Assembly (NCBI GenBank): GCA_030063045.1
Contig: JAQSEB010000121.1
Span: 434,001-498,000, forward strand
Reading direction: 5' to 3'
Origin: Pratylenchus scribneri
Lineage: Eukaryota > Nematoda > Chromadorea > Rhabditida > Pratylenchidae
DNA length: 64,000 nt
The translations under genes and the position numbers were made by a program. Of the stretch, positions 1 to 11,836 are shown in pieces. The notes beneath the pieces were generated by a model, which was not told the origin of the DNA, did no database searches, and saw only the letters and a program-made list of their open reading frames with translations. The number at the start of each line of letters is the position of its first letter. Position 1 is the first letter of the stretch.

Positions 1-22
1 AATTTTTTATATTTTTATTCAG

Positions 23-186
23 CTTCTGGCCACAGTTCGTCGGGTTCATCAGAAGGAAATGATAAAGACTGGCCAAATTGGATTTCTTTCGTCTTCGCTA
101 TATTTGTATTTTCCACTTTACTCTTATATTGTATTTATCCTTTGTGGCGATGGAATAAAAAAACTACACCAACAGAAAATGTATGA
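23..186 (+). CDS. 3' terminal exon of a small membrane protein (partial)
   Basis: Only the last exon is in the window. A pyrimidine-rich stretch ending in AG precedes position 23, and the phase-1 frame runs to TGA at 184-186. The exon encodes a Ser/Gly-rich start (SGHSSSGSSEG), then a Trp-containing stretch, then one hydrophobic helix (FVFAIFVFSTLLLYCIY), and a short cytoplasmic-like tail (WRWNKKTTPTENV). The gene at 1,916-2,464 has the same layout (Ser/Gly segment, Trp, helix, short tail), so the two look like tandem paralogues. Function is unknown. Upstream exons lie outside the window. Confidence 0.6.
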
Positions 187-628
187 ATAGAATTTAAAAA
201 ATGCAACAAAAATCATCAACAATTTGACGGCTTCGAGGAAAAAGTAGAACGAAAAATTGAAGCGAAGAAGAAGGACAATATTAATTGAATCCAAAGGATC
301 GGAAGAAAAATATGAAAAAAATTGTGATGATTAATATTTAAATTTATTATTTGCTGTATAATTAAATAAATTAAATTTTTTGGATTAAAATTTCGTAGAA
401 AAGTTTCAATACTAAAATGGGAACGGAGCAAAAAACGCGCAAAATTTCCGAATTTTGCCTCAAGTTAAAATCATTCTATAACATTCCATTCATTTGTCAT
501 TTCCTTCTGGTTAATTTGTAATTTTATGAAATTTATTGTAATAACCCAGAATTAAAAATAAAATATATATATTAATTAATAGAAATCTGGCACAATACAA
601 TTGGCAGACTATGGTGAAACGATTTATA

Positions 629-1024
629 CAGGGTGACCATTTTACCACATAAATGTGGCTTTTGCCACATTTTCGACTATCCTCCCACATTTTTTCCACA
701 TTTTTGACTTTCCCACATTTTGTCACATTTCTCAGATTTTGGAAATTTTTACTAAAAATCATTAAAATTCTAAAATTTTCCCCTATCGGTTCAATTTTGT
801 GGCAATTTTCATTGCGCAGCGAATTTTGGAATAGCAAATTGCTAAAGAAATTGAAAACATTGGAAAAATATAAAGAATAAAATATTTCAAATGTATTTTA
901 GCAAATTTTAAGCATTTTAAGAAAATGCCACATTTTTTGCCACATTTTTGGAAAATTTTGCCACATTTTCCCACATTTTTTATAACCAAAACCACATTTT
1001 TGGTCAGACCAAATGGTCACCCTG
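629..1024. mobile_element. hAT-like MITE with perfect 8-bp target duplication
   Basis: The element starts CAGGGTGACCATTT (629-642) and ends with the exact inverse, AAATGGTCACCCTG (1,011-1,024). It is flanked on both sides by GATTTATA (621-628 and 1,025-1,032). An 8-bp duplication with CAGGG...CCCTG termini is typical of hAT transposons. The 396-bp interior is filled with CCACATTTT-type words on one strand and has no transposase ORF, so it is a non-autonomous element. Confidence 0.85.
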
Positions 1025-1032
1025 GATTTATA

Positions 1033-1915
1033 AAAAAATTATATAGAAATCCCAAATTATATTGTTTATTTTATATTAAATTTTATCCAAAATTTGCATT
1101 AATTTATTTTAAATTTAAATAAATTCGACAATCTATATTAATTGTCGAAATATGTAGAAAATTTTATTTATATATAATTTATTAAATAAAAAATTATTAG
1201 ATTTTGCCAATTATTCCATTTTTTTTATTTTCAATAAATTAGACACCGGAAATTTTTTGTTTACCTTTTTTGAGTCGCGCACAATTGTTGACGTCAATCA
1301 ATGTGCGCAATCAATCACCCATATTTACGCATTCCCAATGTTACAATAAATTGTCCCAAAATCAAATATTGATGGGAAATGAACAAAATAAAATATTTTC
1401 ATTCCTTTTCGCTCTAAGGTCTAAATTTAGGATAATCAATTTTTAACAAAGCCAATCTTGATATTCTGTTTATAATTTAAAAAATATCAATTTTAGACAA
1501 AGCTAAATATTTTATTTTTTGATTTAGATTTTTGAGTTCTTAGTAAATTTCTGTTTTTATTTGTTAAATTCTGTAACAATATATAAATAATTTTTCAAGA
1601 TTTGTGGTTTAGAATGTGTAATTTTTCGATAATTTTTAATGGTTATTTTAAGCAATTATTAATTAAAAGCTAAGTAAAACTATATGAAAGATAAAAAATT
1701 TCCCTTAAAAACATCCCCAATAAGATAAATTGAAATGAATTATACCTAATCCGCTTCAAATATTAGTTTAATTCACTGTAATTTTTTAAAACTCTAGAAT
1801 CTGTAAAAAAATCCATTCATTTTTGTTCTACATAAATTGAATTTTTTCTACAATATATTCTATATTTTATCTGAAAATCAACCGATTAGAACATATTAAT
1901 TTTAAAAATTTAGAT
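1033..1915. other. AT-rich intergenic stretch
   Basis: No supported gene. It is simple AT-rich DNA between the hAT-like MITE and the next gene. I see no convincing repeat, RNA gene or conserved block. Confidence 0.5.
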
Positions 1916-2464
1916 ATGAATTTAACAAAAACAATTTTGGTTATATTTTTAATAGTGTTATATCTTTGCTTACTAATAATTGTTATGATTTTGAAGCAAG
2001 AAATGAGGGATGATGACATGCTGGAAGAGGCCGGTGTTGATGAGCATTCCATTGGGATGAATGGATCGGTTCATAAATGGTCAAATGGTAATGGATGTTT
2101 ATAGATTTTTGATAATAAAAAAAATATTTTAATTTAATTTAAATTAATATTTATTATTTTTAATTTAATTTAATTAATTAATTTTTATAATATTTTATTT
2201 AAGATTAATTTTTTTTATTATAATTATAATTAATTTTTAATATTTTTAGTAGTTTCTAATGGCTCTGGCTACAATTCATCCTTTTCATCAAATAATAACA
2301 AGGAATTCGACTGGATTGAATACATTTCTTTAATTTATTTTGCCATTGTCCTCATATATTTTGTCTATTCATGGTGGCACTATTGTTCTAGGATCGACAA
2401 TAATCGAATCATAAACATACAAAATGCTCCACCATTAATCGATTCATCAAGAGATCAAGTCTGA
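1916..2464 (+). CDS. Small two-helix membrane protein, paralogue of the window's first gene
   Basis: Two exons, 1,916-2,087 and 2,253-2,464, join in phase (GT donor after AAT G; acceptor TAG before 2,253) to give 127 residues. The N-terminus is a long hydrophobic segment (TILVIFLIVLYLCLLIIVMI), either a signal anchor or an uncleaved signal. Then come an acidic linker, a Ser/Asn/Gly stretch (NGSGYNSSFSSNNN), a Trp, a second hydrophobic helix (about residues 85-105) and a tail. It starts MNLT, like the NYCCE signal-peptide genes further on, but lacks their SNYCCE end. The function is not recognised. The position beside two similar genes suggests local duplication. Confidence 0.6.
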
Positions 2465-2865
2465 TTGTGGCCCTGACTAAATTCACTCTTTATCTCTGAA
2501 ATACATTGAAATTATTTGTTGTCGAGAAATTTCTCCGATGAAATCCCAAGATTGGATTATGTTTGGAATTAATGGAATAAAATAAATTTTATTTATTTCT
2601 AATTAAAATGCATTGGTATAATTAAGCCGGAATAAGCTTAGTTAGGGGCTAGCGATGAAAAATTTTTCAGAAGTAAATTTGATCAAAATATATTTATATT
2701 GATAATCTACTAAATTGGCGAATTTACTTTTTTCTTATAAATAAATACCAATTTGGAATTTGTTTAAATCATCAAAATTTGTAGTAAATTATTCCGAATA
2801 ATTTTCAATTCATGAAGACAAATTGTTTTCAATCATTAGTAATAATTTATCTTCCTTGAAAACTA

Positions 2866-3061
2866 GAGAAGAAATTAAAATTAGTAAATAATTTTATCTC
2901 CTCTTAAAAAGTGACCAAATAAAATATTGATGGCAATCGAACTGATAGACAACAAAATATTCTGTTTAATTTTTTTAATGCGCCAAAATCACAAAACAAA
3001 CGGGTAAAAATTTCAATTTTACTTATAAAAATTTCAGAAATAACATAAATTTCTATCTAAA
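2866..3061 (+). promoter_or_regulatory. Conserved upstream block of the NYCCE signal-peptide family (copy 1)
   Basis: This stretch contains the ordered words AATTAGTAAATAA, GACCAAATAAAATATTGA, GGCAATCGA, GATAGAC, AAAATATTC and CCAAAATCACAAA just upstream of the start at 3,062. The same words in the same order precede the genes at 39,329 and 41,415, and occur again without a gene at 59.1-59.6 kb. The flanks of these genes otherwise differ, so the conservation suggests a shared promoter carried along by duplication or kept by selection. Confidence 0.55.
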
Positions 3062-5021
3062 ATGAATTTAACAATTTTGGAAATATTTTCATTGGCTTTA
3101 TTCGTCTTTTTGCTTTCCAATTATTGTTGTGAGGCGCCAGGCGGAAGTGGGGGCGGCGGAGGGGGCCGTGGTGGTGGTGGCGGAGGACGATCTAGTAATG
3201 GACGTGGTGGATATGGCCTATGGTCAGCAGGTAGCGGCTTGTATGAAGGATGTGAGAAAATTTTTAAAAATTTTAAAATTTTTTTAATCATTTTAATTAT
3301 TTCATAAAATTTGAAATTTTTTACAATAGAAAATTGAGTCTCTTTGGTTAATAACTTCTACATTTGTTGCAATTAATAATACATTAATATACTGTATTAC
3401 CTCTTTTAAAACCCCTCTGGTGAATTATTTTCAACCCTTCTAAAATTATGAAAATTCGGGGTCTAACTATTTTATTTGTGACATTTTTGAACAAATTATA
3501 GCGGATTTTCTAGAGCTTTAGGGAACTAGGAAAATAAAAGTTCATCATGTAAAGAGCTATGTATGGGTTTTCAAAATCGAGAAGGGAAATTATTGGAGGG
3601 AGGGACTTCAAAAGAGGTAATATGGTATATTTTTAAAGAGCAAAAATTCCGAATCAATCGTTATTATATTGCCAAATCAATTGAACATTAAAAAGAAGTC
3701 AATTAATTTGGCGAAAACAATAAAAAAATAAAATCGCGCATTTTAATCGATGCAAACCGATTTATAATAAAAATGGTTTAATAAATTAAAAATTGATGGA
3801 AATTTAAATATTTTGAGAGTGCGTGGGATTAAGCCGGATATAGGGGGATAAATGTGGATATAAGAGGGATTAAGCCCAGAAATGGAATGGAATGCCCAGG
3901 AAGGCGACTGGAAGGTCGGGGAAGTGGCTTAATCCCCCTATATCCGACTTAATCCCGCGCAGTCTCAAAATAATTAATATTCCATCAATTTTTAATTTTT
4001 AAACATTTTGGTTTATTATAAACCAGTTTCCATCGATTAAATGCGTCATTTTATTTTTTTTTTATTATTTTCGTCAAATTAAATATATATTTACTTTTCG
4101 CCAAATTAAATATTTTTTCAAAAATTCAGTGTTTTTTCGCCAAATTAATATTATTTCCATTAAAAAGTCGATACTTCTCCTAAATAACACAAGTGACATT
4201 TAAAAAAAATATAACTTAATAATTCCTCTGATGCTTAATCAATGTAGCCAAAAATATATATCATTTAATTTGCGCCATTTTCTGCTCTTTAAAATGACCT
4301 TATTTTTATTTAAAATTGGTTAGCATATAGAAAATTTATATGGCCCAAGAATTAGAATTATGTAGTGAGCCTCATCTGAACGACAACCCAAATATTATAA
4401 TCCATTTAATTTATTTTATTTATATGTGTTGCAGCTGATCTCGTTTGTTTAGCCGATCTCGTTTTCTACTGACCAGAAATAGTGTAGTGACAGACATTAT
4501 AGTTTGTGACTAATGGCCATACTCGGCTCCTAGGCCACCTAGAGCAATAATTTTTTTCCCTTTTCTTAGCCCTACCCTACCCTAGCCCTAAAACCCATGC
4601 TGGCCCTACCCTAGCCTAGCATTACCCTAGTTAAACCGGTTTGAAAACCCGAAATTTCAATTGGCCATAACTTTGGTTCAAACTGGTCAAATTATTTTGA
4701 AATTGAAACCTTATAAACAAAACTTACCCTGATGAATCGAGTGAGCTATTGTTCAAGGCTAAACAATTACTAGAACGTGCCATAATTAAATCGGATTAAA
4801 AAACGAGATCGGATGCAACATTTATAATATTTTTTTCAGCACATTCTGATCACGACGGATCATCAAATTATAAAGATTCGGGTGAGATTGGCATTGGCTT
4901 CACTATCTTCATCATCCTCTGTCTAATTGGTTTTTTCACTGGACTCTTATCCATGCTTGGAGTTTTAGTTTATTTATCCTATTTAACTGTTAAAAAATGT
5001 ATGAAAGAAGAAGAGGAATAA
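3062..5021 (+). CDS. Secreted/membrane Gly-rich protein with NYCCE signal-peptide exon
   Basis: Exons 3,062-3,251 and 4,840-5,021 join in phase (T plus CA gives Ser) to give 123 residues. Exon 1 encodes a signal peptide (LALFVFLLSNYCCEA) and a low-complexity Gly/Arg stretch (two poly-Gly blocks separated by Arg). Exon 2 encodes a polar HSDHDGSSNYKDSG segment, a roughly 30-residue hydrophobic helix with Gly and Leu, and a charged tail (KKCMKEEEE). The mature protein would be a type I-like membrane protein with a small ectodomain. The 1.6-kb intron carries several foldback elements. The signal-peptide exon closely matches those at 39,329 and 41,415. Function is unknown. Confidence 0.7.
3388..3640. 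repeat. Foldback repeat with ATTACCTCTTTT ends
   Basis: A left arm containing TATTACCTCTTTTAAAACCC (about 3,395-3,414) is mirrored by GACTTCAAAAGAGGTAATA (about 3,605-3,623). The roughly 250-bp unit has no ORF and lies in the intron of the Gly-rich gene. It is probably a miniature inverted-repeat element. I cannot define its exact ends. Confidence 0.5.
3670..4150. repeat. Long palindromic foldback element, about 480 bp
   Basis: The left half (AAATCAATTGA, CGATGCAAACCGATTTATAA, AATTTAAATATTTTGAGAGTGCG, GGGATTAAGCCGGATATAGG) is mirrored in reverse order by the right half (CCTATATCCGACTTAATCCC, CGCAGTCTCAAAAT, TTTATTATAAACCAGTTTCC, CGATTAAATGCG). The centre near 3,880 is unrelated spacer. A transcript through this intron could form a hairpin of about 200 bp. 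Confidence 0.65.
4427..4820. mobile_element. MITE with TGTTGCA...TGCAACA termini
   Basis: The left end TGTTGCAGCTGATCTCGTTT (4,427-4,446) is mirrored by AAACGAGATCGGATGCAACA (4,801-4,820) with two mismatches. The flanks share TTTATA (before 4,427 and from 4,821), consistent with a diverged target duplication. It ends 19 bp before exon 2 of the Gly-rich gene, so it abuts the splice acceptor. The interior includes CCCTA-rich words and no ORF. Confidence 0.6.
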
Positions 5022-5142
5022 TTAATAAATTAAATGCACAAATTTCTCATTGGTCCACGATTCATGCTCTATATCAATATAATTATTACTAAATTATTGA
5101 TTTTCTATTAGTTAATTACTGAAAATTAAATGTACTGATTAT

Positions 5143-5306
5143 TAGGTTGCTCAAAATGCTCACGTTAGGTTTTCCGATTGGAGAAAATCGATACATGTTT
5201 TAAAACTGAAAACTCGAAATATGCTCTTTAAAACCGACATTTTTTCCAAAACCGAAAACCGGGTTTTACGAAAATCCCGGTTTAAAACCGACTTTGAGCA
5301 ACCCTA
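5143..5306. mobile_element. Short MITE with GGTTGCTCAAA termini
   Basis: TAGGTTGCTCAAA (5,143) is mirrored by TTTGAGCAACCCTA (5,293-5,306) with one mismatch, and TA flanks both sides, as expected for Tc1/mariner-type insertion. It is 164 bp and non-coding. The interior is also internally symmetric (AAAACCGGGTTTTACG, CCCGGTTTAAAACCG). Confidence 0.55.
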
Positions 5307-6018
5307 TATCAGAAGCAGAAAAAATAATATTGTAATTTTTAAATTAATCCAACTTCGAATTTGTCTAACATTTTTTACTTATGGGGAATTTGAGTTGGAA
5401 AATATTTTGGAAAATTTTGCCTTGGGCAAAAATTTGCAATTATTATATTTTGCCCTTTAACAAAGGGAAAGAAAATGGGCGTTTGAGCAATTTTGGATAA
5501 AATATGGGAAAAAGGACAACAGAAGGGGATTGGGCAGGGATGGATTCATCATCAATTTGGAATTTTCAATAATTCTCAATGAAACAATGAGAATAATAAT
5601 TTAGTATTTATCATGGATGGAAATTGCCTCAGGGCAAATTTTTAATATTGAAGATTTGAAGGAATTGTGTTCTTTATTTGTATCATTCAGCGAATATTCC
5701 ACTTCCACCACATTCAATCTAAAAAATATGGGGGAAAATGATGTCTACTGTCTAGGTAATTGGGCCTTTGAGGACACTTCCTATTGACCAATGAAGAATG
5801 ACCCCAATTTATTGTTGAAGAACAAACATTCTTCATCAGAGATTTTTTATTTTTACCTCATTCTTCATTTGGCTTGACTTTTTATTGAATTTTTTCTGAC
5901 TTTTTAAAATACAAATAAGAAATTTTTTCATAAATTCATGTCATAATTAAATAAATAATACATACTCTTTCCTTATAGAAAAATTTAATTTTGGTAATTT
6001 TGAATAAAAATTGGAAAA
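5307..6018. other. Intergenic, no supported gene
   Basis: AT-rich DNA between the MITE and the coiled-coil gene. Short ORFs here lack codon or paralogue support. A TATA-like or initiator site cannot be picked out reliably in such AT-rich sequence. Confidence 0.4.
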
Positions 6019-8493
6019 ATGGCTGATAATTTGGAAACTTCCACCGAAAATAATGATGGATTGAATGAAAATTTGGAAGAATCCAATGAAATGCAAATTG
6101 ACTATAAGGAACAAAATGCAAAATTAATGGAAGAAAATACCCAATTGAAGGAACGAATTGTGCAATTAATGGAACAATTAAAAGAAACGAAGGTTAAATT
6201 TATTTCTTTCAAATTATTTTATTTTTTTTTGTAATATGCAGTTATTGACAAGTTATGACCGAAAGTAATTTTTGTCTTTTGACTTCTAACTTGTCTAAAT
6301 TGCAATATTATTCAATAAAAATGGTACCATTGAATTCAGCTCGGCGAGCTGCGTTGAATGAACTATAATTTGGTTATGTAAAAATTCACCAAAAATGTCC
6401 TTGGTCCCCCCCTTTACCTTTTCTTGGTAAAAGTCGGCCATACTTTACCAAGACAGCAAGATATGACAAAATAGAACTCATATTCATGTTCTAGGCCAAA
6501 AATTTACCCCTAGGATGTATATTATTTTCATCAATTTTGATGGGGGTATAGCAAAACAGAAAATTACCTTATATTGGATTTCAAATAAAATTTTAAATTT
6601 TATCACTTTTATTAATTAAAATAAAATATGAATTTTAAAAAAAAAATATAATTTCTTCATATAGAAACGTCCAATGGAATCAACCTCTTCTTCTCCACCT
6701 ATTAAGCAATTGAAAATGTCAGAAGAAGCAGAACCCATTGATTTGGATGCAAAAATGGATGATAAAGAAGCAAATGAATCAGTGAAAGGGAAGAGGTTTA
6801 TTATATTTATTAATGTTATTTTAATCATCCATATCAAATTAAATTAATTCCAAATTTGTAATTTTTTCCTCATCCTTTCAGCATTCCAAATTGGCTAATT
6901 GAAGTTTTGGAATGGATTAAGCAGACGGAGATGGCCGATTCATCGTTGAGCATATCCAGCTGGACATTCAAGCAATTATATTGGCCAAAATTGCATGGCA
7001 AAGTGAAACAATATTTCGTTAAACGAACATTGATATTTCGCTCGGAACGCGACGAATTTGGCAATTTGAGGGCAAAATTAATACATGGCAAAAAACCGCC
7101 ATCTCTTCAAATTCCAATTGCCTCAGTTCCCCTACCAAATTACATTACTGGATTCAATAGAATTGAAATCAAGTTTATTTATTTTAAAATTTTATTTCCA
7201 ACATTGGAAAATTTTTTACCAACAAAATAGTTTTTGACAGGCATGCAATTTTTAGAGGGAGTACACGGAGTACGCAGTACACACACCCCCCCCCCCCCCC
7301 TTCCATTGAGGGAAGTGGGGGTAAAAAAAGAAAGGGGAACGCTTCTGCAGTAAAGGGGCTATTTTTTCACAAATTTTTTCTTTTTAAATGCGTACCCCGC
7401 CTAGCCCAGGTACTAGCCAGCCCCATCCATAAATCCTGTATACGTGGTTGGTTTTGATATATCAAAAACAGATTTTAGATATTAAAAAACCTTAAACCAA
7501 TTTGTAGATCTCATTGAGACGCATCGATGTTATATAAAATGTCAGGTATTGGCCCAAAATTAAAGAGTTTAAAACCAGAAACCTGAAATATGGTTTAAAC
7601 AGTTTAATTTGCTCATTTTCGATTTTAAACTGAGAAATCTATCAAAAACTCGTCTCGATAAGATCTACATATAAGGTTTATAACGGTTATAGCTTTATTA
7701 GAAATCAAAAACTAGTTTGTTGGTAAAAATTAGTAAACCTTTAACATCTATTTTCTATTCTTAATTAAGTTTCTTCGATGGACAAGTTTTGAAATTCATT
7801 GAAAATATTTTACCAATCATAACAATGAATGATGGATTTGGCTTCTCATTTGATACTTATTTTCTTCAATTTCCATTACACTATATAAAAAGCGAATGGA
7901 TGTGCCAAATTCAGAATCTATTTAAAATGTTGGCATTCAATGCATATGGCTTTCAACTTCCATCCATCCTTGATTTTATGCGATTTCATCCAAATGCTGA
8001 TGACATTCTTGAAAATATTCGATTTATCAGAACAAATTTGAATATAAGGAATATTGATTTACTGTTCAATTGGGTGACCAAACCTCGGGCGGATGGCAAA
8101 AAGAAGATGCTTCGACTCGACTTTCAGTTCGATCGCTTTGGAACCGAATTAATTAACCGAATTAAAGAGGTTAATTTTTTGAAATTTAAATTTTATTTTT
8201 AAAATTTTAGGAATTCTGTGTGGCCGCACACTCTACAAGATTCACAATTCATTTCCTTTATGGACCAACAAATGAGCCAGAATTTATTTTGGAAAATGAA
8301 CAAACAAATGAAATGCTTTCTTTAACTAATGATCTAAATGAATGTAAAAAACTCGTTCGATTGCCAAAAGGAGAAGCCAATCAATGTAGCCGGCAATTTT
8401 TGTCATATTCGAAAATTTCTGTACAAATTAAAGAAATTGGGGTAAAATCATAATTTTAAAAATTATTTTAATTTGATTATTCAGGAATTTTAA
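6019..8493 (+). CDS. Coiled-coil-led protein of a nematode-specific two-copy family (F-box-like body?)
   Basis: Six exons (6,019-6,192; 6,665-6,795; 6,882-7,172; 7,770-8,169; 8,211-8,441; 8,485-8,493) join in phase to 411 residues. Residues 30-58 form a heptad coiled coil (Leu/Glu-rich). A Ser/Pro/acidic linker follows. The body begins IPNWLIEVLEWIKQTEM, with later landmarks IASVPLPNYI, LFNWVTKP and LINRIKEEF. The paralogue at 61,305-62,762 has the same exon phases and the same landmarks (FVPNWLVDVLAWI, IASIPPLDYI, IVNWLTKQ, FTNRINEEF). This supports both models. The layout resembles nematode F-box-associated proteins, but I cannot see a clear F-box, so the function is open. Intron 3 carries a foldback element. 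Confidence 0.75.
7195..7735. repeat. Copy of the high-copy GATCTCATCGAGACGC foldback family, split by an insertion
   Basis: The left end (TTTTTTACCAACAAAATAGT) and the main body (AGATCTCATTGAGACGCATCG, GGCCCAAAATTAAAGAGTTT, GTTTAAAC, CTCGATAAGATCTAC) match the family found about ten more times in this window. Between them, 7,240-7,440 is unrelated sequence with a run of C (about 7,284-7,300) and GTAC-rich words. It lies in intron 3 of the coiled-coil gene. Confidence 0.6.
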
Positions 8494-9440
8494 ACCAATG
8501 GAATTCATTTTAAAAAAAGAGGCAAAATGGCTTTATCACTTCAAATTAAATTCCCTTTTTGACATTTTTTCCAGTTAATTAAATAAAATGATAATGATGA
8601 ATCGAAAAATGGAAATGGATGATAGAGAACGATCAAATATTGTGTTGATTTTCTTTTGATCGCTAATAATAAATGCTATCTTATTTCACATACATCATAC
8701 CAATATTGATAAATAAATAATTGTTAATTATATTCCAAACAATTAATTTTGCATTTAATAAGATTAGAAATTTTCAGGAGAAATTCGCCAAACGATAATA
8801 TGAAATTAATATTGGCAATCACTTTCAAAAAGTAATATTAATTAAAATGGCATTGAAATAATTTTATATGCGATTGGTATTTTGTGGGAATCAAAATCAA
8901 CATGGCATCGCATCGCATTGTAACTTGTAAAGGTACTAAAATATCATCATCATGCTATTAAGGATTAAATTATTGAAATAAAATTTTTTGATTGCCTAGA
9001 AAATTTCCTCAAATATCAAAATTTGATTCCTATATTTTAAACAATTTATCCTACTGCTGTCAATTTATTTCTTATTAAAAATATTATTATATATTTTCAT
9101 TTTTTCAGTTCGATATCTACAAAATAAAAATTTATCTTTTTTGTTAAGGGAATCTTTTGTGCTTTGTTCAATCGTCTTTGATAAAAAAATAATTGTAATA
9201 TTGCATTTTTTGTCAATTTAATTTTTTGTCAAAAAGAATGGATTATTAATTAATAAGAATTAAGATATTTGATAAAAAATTTGCATAAGACGGGCCAAAT
9301 TGTTGAAATAGGTATCAGAAAAATAAAAAAAATAATGGATTGTTTTCGTTGAAAATTTATTATGTTGGCTTTATCATTGCCCAATTATGAATGAAGCAGC
9401 CAAATAAAAAACATTTTGTTTAAAAAATTTGATTTTTTTT
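8494..9440. other. AT-rich intergenic DNA without a supported gene
   Basis: This stretch between the coiled-coil gene and the palindromic satellite has no ORF with splice or paralogue support and no obvious repeat. Confidence 0.4.
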
Positions 9441-9449
9441 TTCAAGGAC

Positions 9450-10290
9450 TATATTTCATACCGGGTCTAATTAGACCGGTAAAATGCTTTTGGATTATAT
9501 TTCATACCGGGTCTAATTAGACCGGTAAAATGCTTTTGGATTATATTTTACCGGGTCTAATTAGACCGGTAAAATGCTTTTGGATTATATTTCATACCGG
9601 GTCTAATTAGACCGGTAAAATGCTTTTTGATTATATTTTACCGGGTCTAATTAGACCGGTAAGATGCTTTTGGACATTATACCGGGTCTAATTAGACCGG
9701 TAAAATGCTTTTGGATTATATTTTACCGGGTCTAATTAGACCGTTAAAATGCTTTTGGATTATATTTTACCGGGTCTAATTAGACCGGTAAAATGCTTTT
9801 GGATTATATTTTACCGGGTCTAATTAGACCGTTAAAATGCTTTTGGATTATATTTTACCGGGTCTAATTAGACCGGTAAAATGCTTTTGGATTATATTTT
9901 ACCGGGTCTAATTAGACCGGTACAATGCTATTGGACATTATACCGGGTCTAATTAGACCGGTACAATGCTATTGGACATTATACCGGGTCTAATTAGACC
10001 GGTAAAATGCTTTTGGATTATATTTTACCGGGTCTAATTAGACCGGTAAAATGCTTTTGGATTATATTTCATACCGGGTCTAATTAGACCGGTAAAATGC
10101 TTTTTGATTATATTTTACCGGGTCTAATTAGACCGGTAAGATGCTTTTGGACATTATACCGGGTCTAATTAGACCGGTAAAATGCTTTTGGATTATATTT
10201 TACCGGGTCTAATTAGACCGGTAAAATGCTTTTGGATTATATTTTACCGGGTCTAATTAGACCGGTACAATGCTTTTGGACTATATTTAA
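9450..10290. repeat. Tandem satellite of about 19 units built on GGTCTAATTAGACC palindrome
   Basis: About 19 head-to-tail units of 40-50 bp each contain ACCGGGTCTAATTAGACCGG followed by TAAAATGCTTTTGGATTATATTT. The core GGTCTAATTAGACC is a perfect palindrome with near-perfect CCGG extensions. Unit length varies because the linker is ATTTTACC, ATTTCATACC or CATTATACC. Variants are shared between distant units (for example a single G-to-T in the second CCGG, and CAATGCTA), so higher-order block duplication has occurred. Confidence 0.9.
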
Positions 10291-11836
10291 TTTGCTTCTA
10301 TTATAAATATTTTTTTCTCACACAATTTATCACTATCGAATCAAATAATAAAGAGTTTTTGATAAATTTCTTCCATGTTTTTTTTAAATTTTAACTTTAT
10401 TTTTGTGTAAATATTACTTGAATTTAGTTTGACGGCATTCATCGGCAGAAATATTTCCTTTTTAATATGAATTAATACTGAGAGTGAATGTTTTGATGAC
10501 CTTTATTTTGTAGGATATATTTGCCGGACATTTCATATTGTGATAATTTGAATAATTCATATTTATTGCGTGTTTTTAGCTAAACTTAACAAACTTATTC
10601 ACTGAAATTTTGTATTTTTAATTGAGGACAAATGTGTAGGCAGGCAGCAGGGCTGGACGAAATTTCGTTTCGTTTTCGTAATTTTCTCACTTTTCATGGT
10701 TTTTTGAGTTTCCTTTAGGCTTCGTGCCAATTCTGCCGATCGGATCAGACATCAGAGTACGTTCTACGTTGTTTGTTATGATATAACAATGAATCGGCTG
10801 TTAAATAACCATTCAATTCTCTTTACATACAGGTCCGCCGATTTTGTTGTAAGAATGGAAAAATTTGCACCCCATAAATTAGATTTAGAATTTTAAACTC
10901 ATAAGGCATCATGCAATGTAGAGATTATTGATAATTTCTAATAGGCAATAAGAATAAGATGATTTTGGCGCTATCTAGTCCGACATTCTGAATTGTCCGG
11001 ATGTATTAAAAATTAATAAAAGGATTTTTATTTAAGACATTCTCTCTGGGTCAACTTACCGAGAAATTATACTAGCAGATTTAAATATTTCTCATTTTAT
11101 TTTCTTATTGCTGTTCATTTTCTGTAAATGCCCCAATGTTTCATTGTAAATTTGCGACCAAATTAGGAGGAATTCTCTCATATTCTCATAAATTGTTTAT
11201 CTCAATCAAGAACATGCACAAAGCGTATCCTTCCTCTGTCCTTAATAAAGTAAAAACAATATTCAAATGTTAGTTCGAGGCAATTTTCCCAAGATAATCA
11301 AACTTCATAAATTTATTGTGCAGCAAATAATATTCAAATATTTGCCAGGAAATTTCCCACCATTCAACAAATTTTAATTTGCCATAGGCATTTTTGATGT
11401 TCCCATTGGAAAGAACCCAAAAATATTCATTCCTTTATCCTCTCCCATAAAATTATTTCATTTTGTATAATTTGCTCTCAAATATTTTCCCATCCGAAAA
11501 ATTCTCCAAATTCCTTATTTTGCTACTGTATAAAAAAGGATGCCTAAATGGGAATTTTTCAGGAATTCCGACAATTCCCTTTCCCGTTTCCCGAATTTTC
11601 CTTAACGGGTTACCGTCCCGTCCGATCTCTAATCTACAAATTCGTCTTCTCTAGGAAATATAGCAGTAATGATATATTAAAATAATATTTATTGCATTGC
11701 AAATCCTCGATTTTCAAATTAATCATGAAATAAGTGTGATGTGACATGTGACTATTAATTATACGATATGTCTTTTTCTCCTTCCATTATTTATTTCATT
11801 CTACCGGCTGAATTTATATAGAAATAATCCGTATTA
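10291..11836. other. Upstream region of the first srsx gene
   Basis: No gene is supported. The segment 11,078-11,545 recurs downstream of the same gene at 17,729-18,360 (shared words GGAGGAATTCTC, ATTGTTTATCTCAATCAAGA, TTAGTTCGAGGCAATTTTCC). The words around 11,640-11,700 recur at 24,180-24,240, upstream of the second srsx gene. These shared flanks mark the duplication that produced the srsx pair. A CAGGGCTGGACGAAATTTCG sequence near 10,650 looks like one hAT-type end, but no partner was found. Confidence 0.55.

Noticed and set aside
4560..4625. Interstitial telomere sequence from CCCTA repeats
   Set aside because: The CCCTA words are irregular and few, and lie within a MITE.
9450..10290. 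CRISPR-like array
   Set aside because: The units are contiguous satellite copies with no unique spacers, in a eukaryotic context.
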